This document shows positions 1-8,948 of a stretch of 64,000 nucleotides of DNA, piece after piece (the first letter of the stretch is position 1; the number at the start of each line of letters is the position of its first letter). The position numbers and the translations under genes are program-made. The DNA is taken from positions 25,175-89,174 of the forward strand of contig NZ_SKCD01000026.1 of assembly GCF_006542765.1 (NCBI RefSeq). The letters are read 5' to 3'. The stretch is from Paenibacillus luteus. Lineage in GTDB: Bacteria > Bacillota > Bacilli > Paenibacillales > Paenibacillaceae. The notes under the pieces were generated by a model. That model was not told where the DNA came from. It worked only from the letters and a program-made list of their open reading frames with translations, and searched no databases.

Positions 1-649
1 CCCGATAATGGTCAATAAGGCTTTTGTACTTGGCCTGCGGATGGAAGCTGTTGGAGGAGAAAATCGGTTCGCCATATTTGGCGGCCAGCTCGGTCGAAAG
101 CGTGCTTGAGGCGCTACCATGCCAGATCGGAATCGAAGTCTGATACGGTCTTGGCTGTGTCGTTACTCGCTCGATTGCCGGGCGGTAGCGCCCTTCCCAT
201 GTGACATCCTCTTCGCTCCATAACCGTTTTAGCAGAGCATAGCGTTCGGCCAGCGATTCCCATTGTTCTTCTTCCTTGATTCCGAACAGCGGGTAATGAC
301 GCGGATCATTGCCTTTGCCAATAATGAGCTCCAGCCGTCCTTCGGACAAATGATCGAGTGTGGCATAATCCTCAGCCACCCGAACCGGATCAAGCACACT
401 GAGCACAGTGACTGTAGTAAGCAGCCGAATTTGCGAGGTTCTGGCGGCGATAGCCGTTAGAAGCACAGGCGGCGAAGAAGACAGAAACGGAGCGCCGTGT
501 CTCTCACCGATACCATAAGCGTCAAAACCAAGCTCTTCCGCCAACATCGCTTGCTTGATTACATTTTGAAATTTCTGCTGAGGCGTTAGCGTTTCTCCAT
601 TCACAGCGTTTGGAAGGTTCATAACCAGGCTAAATAGCGCAAACTTCAT
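1..649 (-). CDS. LLM-class flavin-dependent oxidoreductase, 3' end outside window
   Basis: The first 216 codons can be read from an ATG at 649 preceded by AAGGAGG; the frame stays open to the window edge, so the C-terminus is missing. The protein opens MKFALFSLVMNLPN and contains GFDAYGIGERHG and GRLELIIGKGNDPRHYPLFG, which are typical of the bacterial luciferase-like monooxygenase family (TIM-barrel enzymes using FMNH2 or F420). Such proteins oxidise small organic substrates, often alkanesulfonates or xenobiotics, but the substrate cannot be read from sequence. It points away from the sugar loci and is probably unrelated to them. The family call is firm; the specific role is unknown. Confidence 0.85.
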   Translation of the reverse strand, partial: MKFALFSLVMNLPNAVNGETLTPQQKFQNVIKQAMLAEELGFDAYGIGERHGAPFLSSSPPVLLTAIAARTSQIRLLTTVTVLSVLDPVRVAEDYATLDHLSEGRLELIIGKGNDPRHYPLFGIKEEEQWESLAERYALLKRLWSEEDVTWEGRYRPAIERVTTQPRPYQTSIPIWHGSASSTLSTELAAKYGEPIFSSNSFHPQAKYKSLIDHYR

Positions 650-730
650 CGTATGACTCCTCCTTCTAAAATTCGATATGCCAGCTGTTTTTTTCTGTTT
701 GGCCATTCATCTTCTACTTGAATTGAAGCA

Positions 731-759
731 ATAGTAGCATAGGGAATTGCGTGCGGCAA
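731..759 (-). promoter_or_regulatory. Candidate sigma-A promoter of the LLM oxidoreductase gene
   Basis: On the minus strand TTGCCG and TACTAT are separated by exactly 17 bases, about 80 bases before the start codon. Each box matches the consensus at four of six positions, so this is plausible but not strong. Confidence 0.4.
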
Positions 760-865
760 TCCTTTTCACACTAATCCGATTATAATAGTATTCTATATGA
801 TTATTAAAAAGTTCAATGTGTCGGCATTTCTACCTATATTGAACAAAAATAGGCTTATCTATAAC

Positions 866-927
866 AAAAAAGATCCTAAATGGCATTAAAACTAAATGAT
901 CATTAGTTTTAACCCGATTAGGATCCT
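866..927 (-). terminator. Long imperfect palindrome followed by a T-run
   Basis: Two arms of about 28 bases, each starting from GGATCCTAA and meeting at ATGATCAT, fold on the minus strand and are followed by TTTTTTG. It sits just after the stop of the small gene at 961-1155 and fits a rho-independent terminator for it. Together with the promoter at 731-759 it explains most of the 310 bases between 650 and 960. Confidence 0.7.
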
Positions 928-960
928 CTGTAACGGTGAAGATTTATAGCTTTTGCCTGA

Positions 961-1155
961 TTAATACGCATGGACGGTATCACTCATCACTCTCCAAACG
1001 ATGCTTTTGTGGCGCTCGGCTCTCGCCGCCATTGTCTTGAGTGAAGCCAATGCCTCATCGGCCTGCTCCCTGTAGTACTCATCTCCAAATAACAAGTACA
1101 GCCGCATATAATCATTGTATTCATCCAGCCATTCATTGAAGTAAGAAGAGGTCAT
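961..1155 (-). CDS. Small uncharacterised protein, 64 aa
   Basis: I chose the ATG at 1155 because AGGGAG lies eight bases upstream; an ATG two codons earlier is only two bases from that site, and the longer 92-codon reading has no ribosome site. The product is soluble, rich in Tyr, Glu and Asp, and begins MTSSYFNEWLDEYNDYMRLY. I do not recognise a family. The ribosome site, the following terminator and the amino-acid composition support a real gene. No function is proposed. Confidence 0.55.
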   Translation of the reverse strand: MTSSYFNEWLDEYNDYMRLYLLFGDEYYREQADEALASLKTMAARAERHKSIVWRVMSDTVHAY

Positions 1156-1360
1156 TCGCATCACTCCCTTAATTCGATTATAGAGCAAGAACCTTAAGCT
1201 TTTATGAGAATTATATGAAGAAGAATTAATATAATTCATGATATGCTTTATATTAACTCCTTATTCTATTAAATAGGAAAAAGGCACAAATTTAAATAGA
1301 AATTTCAATTATAATAGTTTCCTATTTTCGCCAGCGACGTTCTGCCATGCCACTCATTGA

Positions 1361-1483
1361 ATTATCGTATTGACCGGGGACCTGATTCGTAGGTATTATG
1401 AATCTGCTGAAGAAGTGATGGCTGTCGAAGACTGCCCGCTTCCGTGTAATGAAATAAACTTATCTTATGAAGACCATCATTAG
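1361..1483 (+). pseudogene. Possible 3' remnant of a lost gene, about 40 codons
   Basis: After an in-frame TGA the frame runs open for 40 codons and reads IIVLTGDLIRRYYES and then AEEVMAVEDCPLPCNEINL before ending in DHH and a stop just before the SGNH gene. The composition looks protein-like, but there is no start codon with a ribosome site. It may be the tail of a decayed gene. I cannot assign a family. Confidence 0.25.
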
Positions 1484-1503
1484 CAACTATTGGAGGTTTA
1501 AAG

Positions 1504-2130
1504 ATGACATTAATCAATCAAAACGCAGTTGTTTTATTTCAGGGGGACAGCATTACGGATGCAGGACGCAACCGGAGTGACGGGGCGAATCTCGGTTCAG
1601 GCTACGCCCTTCTTGTAAGCGCTTTGTTTAATCGCAAATATCCCGAGAAGCAAGCTACGTTTTTGAACAGAGGCGTATCGGGGGACCGCGTCGTCGACCT
1701 GGAGCGAAGATGGGAAGAGGATTGTCTTGATTTAAAGCCAAATTGGCTGTCTGTCTATGTTGGCATCAACGACACTTGGCGCCGTTATGACAGCAATAAT
1801 CCGCTCAGCACCGAAGAATATTATACAACCTACCGCCGCTTGCTAAGTCGTGCTAAGGAGCAGTTGAACGCTAATCTCATTTTGATAGAGCCGTTTGTGC
1901 TGCCCGTGAACGATAGCCAGAAGCAATGGCGCGAGGATCTTGATCCGAAGATTCAAGCGGCACGCGAGCTCGCCGGGGAATTTAAAGCGCTGTACGTGCC
2001 GCTTGATGGTTTATTCGCCCAGGCCGCAGCTCAGACAGGCCCTGCTTACTGGGCGCCCGATGGCGTGCATCCATCCGCTGCGGGAGCTGCTCTCATCGCA
2101 GAGGCTTGGCTGCAAGCGGTTAAGGGCTAG
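1504..2130 (+). CDS. SGNH/GDSL-family esterase, 208 aa, cytoplasmic
   Basis: All SGNH blocks are present: GDSIT with the nucleophile Ser16, the oxyanion glycine in NRGVSGDR (Gly57 or Gly60), Asn89 in VGINDTW, and the Asp186/His189 pair in DGVHPSAAG. The length of 208 residues is normal for stand-alone rhamnogalacturonan or xylan acetylesterases, and the YVGINDTWRR stretch is typical of Paenibacillus members. There is no signal peptide, so it would act on imported acetylated oligosaccharides. TTGGAGG lies seven bases before the ATG. The gene converges on the Gfo/Idh/MocA gene and shares a terminator with it. Deacetylation of sugars is inferred from the family and the surroundings; the substrate is not shown. 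Confidence 0.85.
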   Translation: MTLINQNAVVLFQGDSITDAGRNRSDGANLGSGYALLVSALFNRKYPEKQATFLNRGVSGDRVVDLERRWEEDCLDLKPNWLSVYVGINDTWRRYDSNNPLSTEEYYTTYRRLLSRAKEQLNANLILIEPFVLPVNDSQKQWREDLDPKIQAARELAGEFKALYVPLDGLFAQAAAQTGPAYWAPDGVHPSAAGAALIAEAWLQAVKG

Positions 2131-2158
2131 CAAGCATAATAATAATAAGGGTATCAAG

Positions 2159-2196
2159 AAAGAGGAGCAGACTGCCCTGGCAGTCTGCTCCTCTTT
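2159..2196. terminator. Bidirectional terminator, perfect 18-bp stem
   Basis: AAAGAGGAGCAGACTGCC, a two-base loop and its exact complement lie between the convergent esterase and oxidoreductase genes. The stem ends in TTT on both strands, so it can stop transcription from either side. Confidence 0.9.
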
Positions 2197-2210
2197 CGCT
2201 CTGGAATCGC

Positions 2211-3200
2211 TTATTCGTCTGCCGGGTAACGGAGGCCCCACTGCTTCCGGATTGTATCCAGCGTGCTCATGATCGCAAGCGTCTCATCCAGCGGGATCGT
2301 TGAACTCTCCAAACGTCCTTCGCGAAGCGCATTCATAGCTTCCTCTGCTTCGAAGGCGTAGCCTTCCGCTTTACGGTCATCAACGAAGGATTCAGTTTCT
2401 GCGTCTTTGGCATGTAGGGTAGCGGATTTGGCAAACAAGAAATTCGGCACATGGATATATCCTTTGGTCCCATAGATATAAGCATCACTCACCATGCCAA
2501 GCTGTACCGCTCCATTTAACGCTGCCGTACGGCCCCCCTCGTATTCGAACAACAACGAGAACTGCTCATCTACGCCAGTTTGGCCAAGCCGGGCGCTGCT
2601 CATAATTTTCGCCGGCGCGGTGCCATAAATCAAGGATGCAAAAGACACCGGGTAAATACCCGCATCCAGAAGCGCTCCGCCGCCAAGGGCCGGATCAAGC
2701 AAGCGGCTCTCCGGTGCCCAGCCGATATCAAAACCAAAATCAGCCTTCACCAGTCGAACCTCGCCGATTTTATCAGCTGCCAGCCATTCCTTGACCTTCA
2801 GAATCGGTGGCAGGAAGCGCGTCCACATGGCTTCCATAAGGAATACCTGCTTCTCCCTCGCTAAATCAATGATTTCTTTCGCTTCTGCCGCATTCATCGT
2901 GAAAGGCTTCTCACAAATGACTGCCTTTCCTGCCCGTAAAAGCACAAGTACATTATCTTTATGTATCGGATGGAGTGTTCCCACATAGACGATATCGATA
3001 TCCGCATCCTGAGCCAGCTCTTCAACGCTGCCATAGGCACGAGGAATATTAAAGCGCTTGGCGAAGCTCTCTGACTTCTCCAAATTTCTACCGCCAACCG
3101 CTACCAGTTCAGCGCCTTCCGCCAAAGCGAGATCAGCTGCAAATTTGGAGGATATCCAACCTGGTCCCAAAATTCCCCATTTAATCGTTTGTATAGCCAT
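2211..3200 (-). CDS. Gfo/Idh/MocA-family NAD(P)-dependent oxidoreductase, 329 aa
   Basis: The N-terminus carries a Rossmann motif (WGILGPGWISSKFA), the family hallmark EKP occurs in AVICEKPFTMNA, and the second domain has the LGGGALLDAGIYP signature of the dihydrodiol-dehydrogenase-like subgroup. These enzymes oxidise or reduce sugars, inositols or related polyols. I placed the start at the ATG at 3200, which has AAAGGAG 11 bases upstream; a GTG four codons earlier overlaps that site. A -10 box and a GCAAGCGCTTGC palindrome lie upstream, so the gene probably has its own regulated promoter. The ThuA-domain gene upstream is a common partner of this family, which suggests a shared carbohydrate substrate. 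Confidence 0.9.
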   Translation of the reverse strand: MAIQTIKWGILGPGWISSKFAADLALAEGAELVAVGGRNLEKSESFAKRFNIPRAYGSVEELAQDADIDIVYVGTLHPIHKDNVLVLLRAGKAVICEKPFTMNAAEAKEIIDLAREKQVFLMEAMWTRFLPPILKVKEWLAADKIGEVRLVKADFGFDIGWAPESRLLDPALGGGALLDAGIYPVSFASLIYGTAPAKIMSSARLGQTGVDEQFSLLFEYEGGRTAALNGAVQLGMVSDAYIYGTKGYIHVPNFLFAKSATLHAKDAETESFVDDRKAEGYAFEAEEAMNALREGRLESSTIPLDETLAIMSTLDTIRKQWGLRYPADE

Positions 3201-3250
3201 GAAACCAATCACTCCTTTACGTATCTTATTGGAATTAGTGCTTATCCCTA

Positions 3251-3296
3251 ATTATACTAGTCAACGATACTAGAAATCCAGTAAGCAAGCGCTTGC
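3251..3296 (-). promoter_or_regulatory. -10 box with LacI-type palindrome upstream
   Basis: On the minus strand TATAAT lies at 3251-3256 and the perfect palindrome GCAAGCGCTTGC at 3285-3296, about where a -35 box would be. The palindrome matches the CcpA cre consensus at 11 of 14 positions, so it may bind CcpA or a related LacI-family regulator. No good -35 is visible. Confidence 0.45.
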
Positions 3297-3325
3297 AGAG
3301 ACGATCTACAAGCTGCCTTCTGTGA

Positions 3326-3964
3326 TTAGCGCTCGTTTCTCACGCACCATTGCAAGGCATTGGCAAGAGCAATCTGATATTCCGAATGCTGCAGCACATG
3401 CAGGAAATGTCCAGGCGTAAGCACACAAACGCGGCCTTTCCCTTGCTCTCTAAGCCAGCCCGCTGGCTGCGAACCATGCTCTGATTCAGAGGTCATAAAC
3501 ACTTGGATGCGCTCCTCTAACACTTCAACAAAGTAATGCTCATCATGCAAAGTAAATCCTTGAGCCGCCATGCCGCCTAGCAAATTCTCATCTGTATAAG
3601 CAATCGTAACGGAGCCAGCCTCTGGATGATGCTGGAACACTCCGCCTACCAGCTCATAGAAAACAGGCTCGTCCCGATAGCCCACCGTACCGGAATGCAG
3701 CACGAGCAGCCCTCTTCCTTCATCGACGTAGCTATGGAAAGCTTGCTGAACCTCTTCAGTAAGCCATGGCGTTTTGTCAGATGCCGAGATTTGATTTGAT
3801 TTTGCCAAAAGGATAACGTCCTGCTGCTGCATCCATGATGGTGACCATTCCGAAGCATGCTGCTTGTAATCAAATTGAAAACCTTGCTCCTCAAGTAGAC
3901 CCAAGCCTTCTTTAATCATCTGGCCAGGATGCCAATAATCGTCACATATGACGCCAACCTTCAT
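3326..3964 (-). CDS. ThuA-domain (trehalose-utilisation-like) protein, 212 aa
   Basis: The protein has the class I glutamine-amidotransferase-like fold of the ThuA family: a first strand MKVGVICDDYWHP, the central GRGLLVLHSGTVGY, and the terminal LTPGHFLHVLQHSEYQ that mirrors the usual LTPGHT.EVLLHPE ending. Known ThuA proteins occur in disaccharide utilisation loci and have been linked to 3-keto-sugar metabolism, but the reaction here is unproven. The start at 3964 has GAGGAG nine bases upstream; the reading that is 22 codons longer lacks a ribosome site. It is followed by the Gfo/Idh/MocA gene, a frequent neighbour. Confidence 0.85.
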   Translation of the reverse strand: MKVGVICDDYWHPGQMIKEGLGLLEEQGFQFDYKQHASEWSPSWMQQQDVILLAKSNQISASDKTPWLTEEVQQAFHSYVDEGRGLLVLHSGTVGYRDEPVFYELVGGVFQHHPEAGSVTIAYTDENLLGGMAAQGFTLHDEHYFVEVLEERIQVFMTSESEHGSQPAGWLREQGKGRVCVLTPGHFLHVLQHSEYQIALANALQWCVRNER

Positions 3965-4070
3965 TTCGTTTATCTCCTCGCTTCTATATAAATGGCTATA
4001 TGATCGATTATAAACGTTTCTGTCTCCCATCGCTTCCGAAAGTTAAGGCCTAGACCAATAAAATCTTGGT

Positions 4071-5159
4071 TTAAGCCGTAGTTCTCGCAAACAAGATAAA
4101 AAATATCATCATTTCACCTAAAATCACATGTGGAGAGGCGACCATAAATAGATTTAGCAGAAACAAAGCTGCAAGCACTCCTGTTAAAAGAATGACGGTT
4201 TTAACTCGCGGTTGAAGATGCTTAAAGCGATAAGCGTGCAGGACAAACATCACCGACCACAAATACAGCAGTACAGACCCGAACAGGAAGATCAGCATAA
4301 AGGTGTATTCCAACTGGTTAAGATATAGAAGCTGAATCGAGGCCGCAATCATGCTTAGCGACAAATAGATGAATAGATGCCCGTAAATAATCGTTTGCCC
4401 GGCCGTCTTCTTCGATTTGTCCAGCTTCTTCTCCACGTTCTCGAAATACTGCCACCAGATGCCTATGACCAGAACAAAAGCCATTGCAGCAAAAAGAACC
4501 GAAGAGCCCGTCATTTCATCCGACTGAAGAACAGAAAGCATGCTGACTACCGATTCCCCTAGCAGGATCAAGGTAAAGAGTGCAAATCGCTCCAGCAGAT
4601 GCGCCGTATGGATAGGCGTCTTCACTAAATGCTTCCGGCCAATTAGCGGAACGAGGATATCAACGGCAATACCTGCATACAAAATCGCATAGCGAATCCA
4701 AGAGTCAAAAAAGAGTGAAAAGCTGGATAGGAGAATGCCCAGCCAGAAGTAGGTCCCGAAGAAACGGGCGGTTTCTTTCCGATTGGCTTTTTCTTTATTT
4801 TGCGTGAGCAAATATTGAATCGCAGTTAACGCTCTAGAGCCGATATACCCCACGAAGAAAGGAACATAGTAGGAATCAAAATCGACATTAAGACTGGCGG
4901 TCATGATCAACACAAAAAACAATTGTAAAATCATAAAGATCCGGTGTGTGGCAAGATCACGCCCATAGCGGTTGTTATATACCGACTGCCCCACCCAAGC
5001 CCACCAAATCGGAATGAAAATAAGAATGAATTTGGACAAATGCTCAAATGAAATGGTTCCGTGCTCGGTATGTAATAAAATATGCGTTGCCTTAGAAATC
5101 GCCGCTACAAACAATAAATCATAAAAAAGCTCCAGCCATGTGACCTTCTTTTCATGCAT
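4071..5159 (-). CDS. LtrA-family membrane protein (low temperature requirement A), 362 aa
   Basis: The signature WLELFYDLLFVAAI at the N-terminus and the HLLERFALFTLILLGESV helix identify the LtrA family (named from a Listeria cold-growth mutant). About ten hydrophobic segments cover the protein. Its biochemical role is unknown in general. AGGAG stands ten bases before the ATG. It is transcribed alone, about 100 bases ahead of the ThuA gene, with no obvious link to sugar use. Confidence 0.85.
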   Translation of the reverse strand: MHEKKVTWLELFYDLLFVAAISKATHILLHTEHGTISFEHLSKFILIFIPIWWAWVGQSVYNNRYGRDLATHRIFMILQLFFVLIMTASLNVDFDSYYVPFFVGYIGSRALTAIQYLLTQNKEKANRKETARFFGTYFWLGILLSSFSLFFDSWIRYAILYAGIAVDILVPLIGRKHLVKTPIHTAHLLERFALFTLILLGESVVSMLSVLQSDEMTGSSVLFAAMAFVLVIGIWWQYFENVEKKLDKSKKTAGQTIIYGHLFIYLSLSMIAASIQLLYLNQLEYTFMLIFLFGSVLLYLWSVMFVLHAYRFKHLQPRVKTVILLTGVLAALFLLNLFMVASPHVILGEMMIFFILFARTTA

Positions 5160-5289
5160 GCGAATCAGGCTCCTCTCTACTATATAGATTATGAATAGTA
5201 TGTCCTTTATTTATTATCTTAAATTAAAGATATATCAATTTAAGATAATTGTCAATGCTTATGCTCCAAAATAATGCTGTGGACTTAAT

Positions 5290-5324
5290 GACAAAAAAAT
5301 CCAGACGAAGCTGCATCTGGATTT
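5290..5324 (-). terminator. Rho-independent terminator of the isomerase gene
   Basis: On the minus strand AAATCCAGA, a ten-base loop and TCTGGATTT are followed by a T-run, 28 bases past the stop codon. Confidence 0.85.
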
Positions 5325-5351
5325 CTAGTCGTGGCTTCCACAGTCTTGCTG

Positions 5352-6113
5352 TTAAATATATTGCTTCAGATTACGCAAACTAATCGCTAAGCTCTCAAAA
5401 GGGTCGCGCCTGCACACATCCTGCTCAACTACATACCATTCCACGCCAGTTTCACGACATGCTTCAATAATCGCTTTGAAGTTAAGGTTGCCTTCCCCGA
5501 TTTCCGCAAACACCTGCTCCCGATCGATAATTTCCAGATCTTTGAGATGAATGACCCCCATGCGACCTTTTACCTGATGGATTGCCTCTACCGGATTCAC
5601 GCCACCAACATGCACCCAGTAAGTATCGAGTTCAAAGCCAAAGGCAGACGGATCACTTTCCTCCCGTAATATGTCCATGCCGGTTCTTCCGTCGTATTTT
5701 TGGTATTCAAATTGGTGGTTATGATAAATGAATTGCAGATCATGCTCCTTCAGCCGTTTGCCTACCTCCGAAGCCTTCCGGGCAAATTCAGCATACCCGT
5801 CTCCGCTGCTCCGATACTCCTCAGGAATACCGCCGATGCCTACGTAGGCGCAGTTCCACAGCTTATGCTTCTGAACGCTGTTCTCGAAGTCATCGAGCAA
5901 AGATTCAAAGCTGACATGTGTTGCGCAAATACGGAGACCAGCTGCATCAGCCAGTTGCTTCACTGTTTCAGGTGCAATCGGACCTATGCCCGAAACCTGA
6001 ACCGCCTCGTAGCCCATATCCTTTACTTTGCGCAGCGTTTGCTCCAAATCCGCCTCGTTCTTGCAATAGTCTCTTAACGTATACAATTGAACTGCAATGT
6101 TCGATAATTTCAT
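5352..6113 (-). CDS. Sugar phosphate isomerase/epimerase (xylose-isomerase-like TIM barrel), 253 aa
   Basis: This is a family-2 AP-endonuclease-type TIM barrel. Likely metal ligands and active-site segments can be read in order: QLYTLRD, YHNHQFEY, ELDTYWVHVGG, HLKD, EIGEGNL and VVEQD. Members interconvert keto-sugars or inositol derivatives (IolE/IolI-like) or act on 3-keto-sugars. The length of 253 aa is normal, and AAGGCGG precedes the ATG by seven bases. It is monocistronic with its own terminator. Gfo/Idh/MocA, ThuA and this isomerase often occur together, so the three genes at 2,200-6,100 may form a functional group. Confidence 0.85.
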   Translation of the reverse strand: MKLSNIAVQLYTLRDYCKNEADLEQTLRKVKDMGYEAVQVSGIGPIAPETVKQLADAAGLRICATHVSFESLLDDFENSVQKHKLWNCAYVGIGGIPEEYRSSGDGYAEFARKASEVGKRLKEHDLQFIYHNHQFEYQKYDGRTGMDILREESDPSAFGFELDTYWVHVGGVNPVEAIHQVKGRMGVIHLKDLEIIDREQVFAEIGEGNLNFKAIIEACRETGVEWYVVEQDVCRRDPFESLAISLRNLKQYI

Positions 6114-6283
6114 CGTTTCGCCGCCTTGTGGTTAGAATGTGAATTCGTTCTCAAAGGATGGGACTATTCTTACAAGCTCATTGTAGCACTCCTTATAAGG
6201 GGGCTACTTTACTGAGGTTAGCGAACCCTAGGCCGGCAATTGATTATAATTGACCAATCGGAACAAATGAACGGGTACATAAC

Positions 6284-6336
6284 AAAAAAAAGCGCTTGAG
6301 GGATCCCGCACGAAATGTACGGAAATCCCCTTGCGC
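6284..6336 (-). terminator. Terminator of the locus A operon
   Basis: On the minus strand an imperfect stem (GCGC and GGGGAT pairing with ATCCCT and GCGC) is followed by seven Ts, 16 bases past the end of the solute-binding protein gene. It marks the 3' end of the GH35-transporter operon. Confidence 0.85.
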
Positions 6337-6352
6337 TGTCCACCTTAGATCA

Positions 6353-7948
6353 CTAGCCTTCGATCAGCTTCTTGTAAGCATCCATCTGGCGCTGAAGCTC
6401 AGCCATCACCTTCTCATAGCCTGCCGTTTTGAGCTTGCTGCGGAACTGCTCGACGGCTTGTGCAGGATCTCCCGCTTTACCGTAAGTAATGGCCGGCCCC
6501 ATCTCGCCTGATACTTGCGTAATCGCCGTCAACTCTGCCTCAACAGCTGTTTTATCAAATACGAATTGGCCATATGGATACGGTTTTTTAATTTTGTCAT
6601 ATTCCGCATACAATGTCGGTTCAAGCTGATCCCACGTGGTTACGCTTGGAATCTCGAATTTATCGACGCGCCCGCCCCAGAAATCGGCATAGAAAGCATC
6701 CTTTGCTTCATCGTAGCCTTCAGGCTGTACGCGCTTACCGTCTTTCACCTCATATTGCACGCCTTCTAAACCGTAGTTAATCAGATGATAAATTTCCTCA
6801 TCATTGCGAATGAGATCATAAGCCATTAGCGCACGCTCAGGATTTTTGCTATGGGCGCCCACGGACGTGCCGCCATGTGTGATGGACAGCTCCGTGAGAT
6901 TGTTCCCGCCAGTCCGCGCAAATGGGAACATTTGCAGCTCAGAGCCCGGTTGATCCTTATCCATCGTTACACGAAGCCCGCCAAACGTTTGTGTATGATG
7001 CTGGTCAAGTCCTGACAATCCGGCCCGAAGCGCTGAGCGGTTATCGTTCTTGTTGTTCAGCACATCCTCGCGCCAGTAGCCTTTGTCCGCCCATTCCTTC
7101 ATTAAAGTTGCGAACTGTAAGAACGTATCCTCGAAGACAGGACTTACAACCGTGAATTTCTCGTCAAACGACTTGGTTGTAAATACCGGCAAATAACCTG
7201 TTGAGATTGGAAGCTCCAACTGATCCGTATAGGATGAAGCGTAGCCTCCCCATGTGCTCGTTGAAGCGACCGCATCCCAAGGAACGACGCCTTCCTTGTT
7301 GTCCTTCACGTATTGAAGATACTTGCCAATACCTTGCCAATCCTTGATCGGCTCGCTAATTCCTGCTTCCTTCGCCCAGTCTCCACGGTAGAAGAAGCCA
7401 TGATTAACCCACTGCGTATAATCATTTTCCGGAATGAGTACAATTTTCCCGTTATATTTGCTCTCTGCCCAGTCCTCTTCCGGTACGGAATTCCAGGTTT
7501 GAGGCGCATACTCTGGAAGCAAATCATCCAAATTCATAAAGGCACCGCGCTGAGCATTGCCCCATGTATCCAGCCAATCCGTCCCGATCGTTATTAAGTC
7601 GATGGCTTCGCCGGATGCCAGCAGCAGGTTGTATTTCGTTTGCCAATCAGCCCATTCTACCCATTTCCACTCCAGCTCCGCATTGATTTTTTCCTTCATC
7701 CGCTTGTTTACTTCAGCCAGCACCTTCTCGAACTGGCCGTTCTTTGGCTTGTCGCCAAGCACCACATAGCTGATTTTCACAAATTTTGACGTATCACCAG
7801 CTTTATTGCCATCCGTTTGGTTCGTGCTGCCCTTGCCTTCGTTTTTGCCGGCCTCATTCTTTCCGTTATTGCTGCCGGAGCAAGCAGCAAGGCTAATGAT
7901 CATCATCATCGCAATCAGCAAAGCGGAAACCTTCTTGAAATTGGACAT
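6353..7948 (-). CDS. Extracellular solute-binding lipoprotein, locus A, 531 aa
   Basis: This is an LplA-type sugar or oligosaccharide binding protein. The lipobox is SLAAC with Cys23, followed by a Gly/Asn/Lys-rich linker and a two-lobed body; WNSVPEEDWAESKYNGK and the late DAFYADFWGGRVDKF region are typical of this large binding-protein class. The start at 7948 has GGGGAG upstream and gives a normal signal peptide; a longer 585-codon reading would place 54 unlikely residues before it. It is the last gene of the operon GH35, LplB-like, LplC-like, binding protein. A beta-galactoside oligomer is the best substrate guess, from the GH35 enzyme. Confidence 0.92.
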   Translation of the reverse strand: MSNFKKVSALLIAMMMIISLAACSGSNNGKNEAGKNEGKGSTNQTDGNKAGDTSKFVKISYVVLGDKPKNGQFEKVLAEVNKRMKEKINAELEWKWVEWADWQTKYNLLLASGEAIDLITIGTDWLDTWGNAQRGAFMNLDDLLPEYAPQTWNSVPEEDWAESKYNGKIVLIPENDYTQWVNHGFFYRGDWAKEAGISEPIKDWQGIGKYLQYVKDNKEGVVPWDAVASTSTWGGYASSYTDQLELPISTGYLPVFTTKSFDEKFTVVSPVFEDTFLQFATLMKEWADKGYWREDVLNNKNDNRSALRAGLSGLDQHHTQTFGGLRVTMDKDQPGSELQMFPFARTGGNNLTELSITHGGTSVGAHSKNPERALMAYDLIRNDEEIYHLINYGLEGVQYEVKDGKRVQPEGYDEAKDAFYADFWGGRVDKFEIPSVTTWDQLEPTLYAEYDKIKKPYPYGQFVFDKTAVEAELTAITQVSGEMGPAITYGKAGDPAQAVEQFRSKLKTAGYEKVMAELQRQMDAYKKLIEG

Positions 7949-8024
7949 TTCACTTCTCCCCTTTGTTCTCATGAATCGGGCATGGCCCGTTATGTGGAAG
8001 AGACCGTCACCGGTCTGCGGCACA

Positions 8025-8936
8025 TCAGCCTTTGACAGCACCAACGGTAATTCCCTTGATGAAATACCGCTGCACAAACGGATAGAACAGAATAACAGGG
8101 CCTGTGGCAACGACTGCGGTCGCCATCTTCATGGATTCCAGCGGCATATCCCTGAGCTGCACATTCGAAGCCGCAGACGAGTTTCGAATAAAATCAGCGC
8201 TGGTCACCACATTGTACAGAAACAGCTGGAGCGGACGATACTTCATATCTGGCGACAGGAACAGCATGGAGTTATACCACTCATTCCAATAGCCCAGCGC
8301 AATAAACAAACCGATAGTCGCAAGAGCAGGCGTCGTCATGGGAAGAATCAGCTTTAGAAAAATAGTAAAGTCGCCCGCTCCGTCGATTTTGGCAGATTCA
8401 GTTATGGCATGCGGGATCGAGCGCACGAAGCTCTTCATCATAATGATCAGAAAAGGACTGAGCAGCCCGGGAAGCAGGACAGCTAGGTAATTGTCCTTCA
8501 AGCTTAAATACTGCGTCATTAGGAGGTAGAACGGGACAAGCCCGCCGGAGAAAAGCGTTGTGAAGTAGATAAAAAACGAGATGCCGTTGCGGTAGCCGAA
8601 GTCCGGGCGCTGCAGTGCATAACCAGTCATCGCGACAAGAAATAGTCCCAAGACTGTCCCTGCAACCGTAATCCCCATCGTAACGAGATAGGAGCCGATA
8701 ATCAGATCCGGATTCTCAAATACGATTTTGTAGGCGAACGTACTGAAATCACGAGGCCATAAGTTAAAGCCGTACTTCTTGATCGTTCCCTCCGCCGTAA
8801 GCGAAGTGCCGAGGACGAGCAGGAAGGGCAGGAGACAACATAAGGAAAAAAATGTAATGAATACATAACCAAAACCTTTGACTATGATTCCGCTAAAATC
8901 GGTTCGAATGCTGCGTGATTCTTCTGAATTCTCCAT
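8025..8936 (-). CDS. Sugar ABC transporter permease, LplC/YtcP type, locus A, 303 aa
   Basis: Six transmembrane segments, the EAA loop ESAKIDGAGDFTIFLKLILP that docks the ATPase, and the family ending QRYFIKGITVGAVKG identify a MalG-side permease. The ATG at 8936 stands eight bases after AGGAGG; the GTG three codons earlier overlaps that site. It follows the other permease by 12 bases and precedes the binding-protein gene by 76 bases. No ATPase gene is nearby, so a shared MsmX-like ATPase is expected. Confidence 0.93.
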   Translation of the reverse strand: MENSEESRSIRTDFSGIIVKGFGYVFITFFSLCCLLPFLLVLGTSLTAEGTIKKYGFNLWPRDFSTFAYKIVFENPDLIIGSYLVTMGITVAGTVLGLFLVAMTGYALQRPDFGYRNGISFFIYFTTLFSGGLVPFYLLMTQYLSLKDNYLAVLLPGLLSPFLIIMMKSFVRSIPHAITESAKIDGAGDFTIFLKLILPMTTPALATIGLFIALGYWNEWYNSMLFLSPDMKYRPLQLFLYNVVTSADFIRNSSAASNVQLRDMPLESMKMATAVVATGPVILFYPFVQRYFIKGITVGAVKG

Positions 8937-8948
8937 CGTCGACACCTC

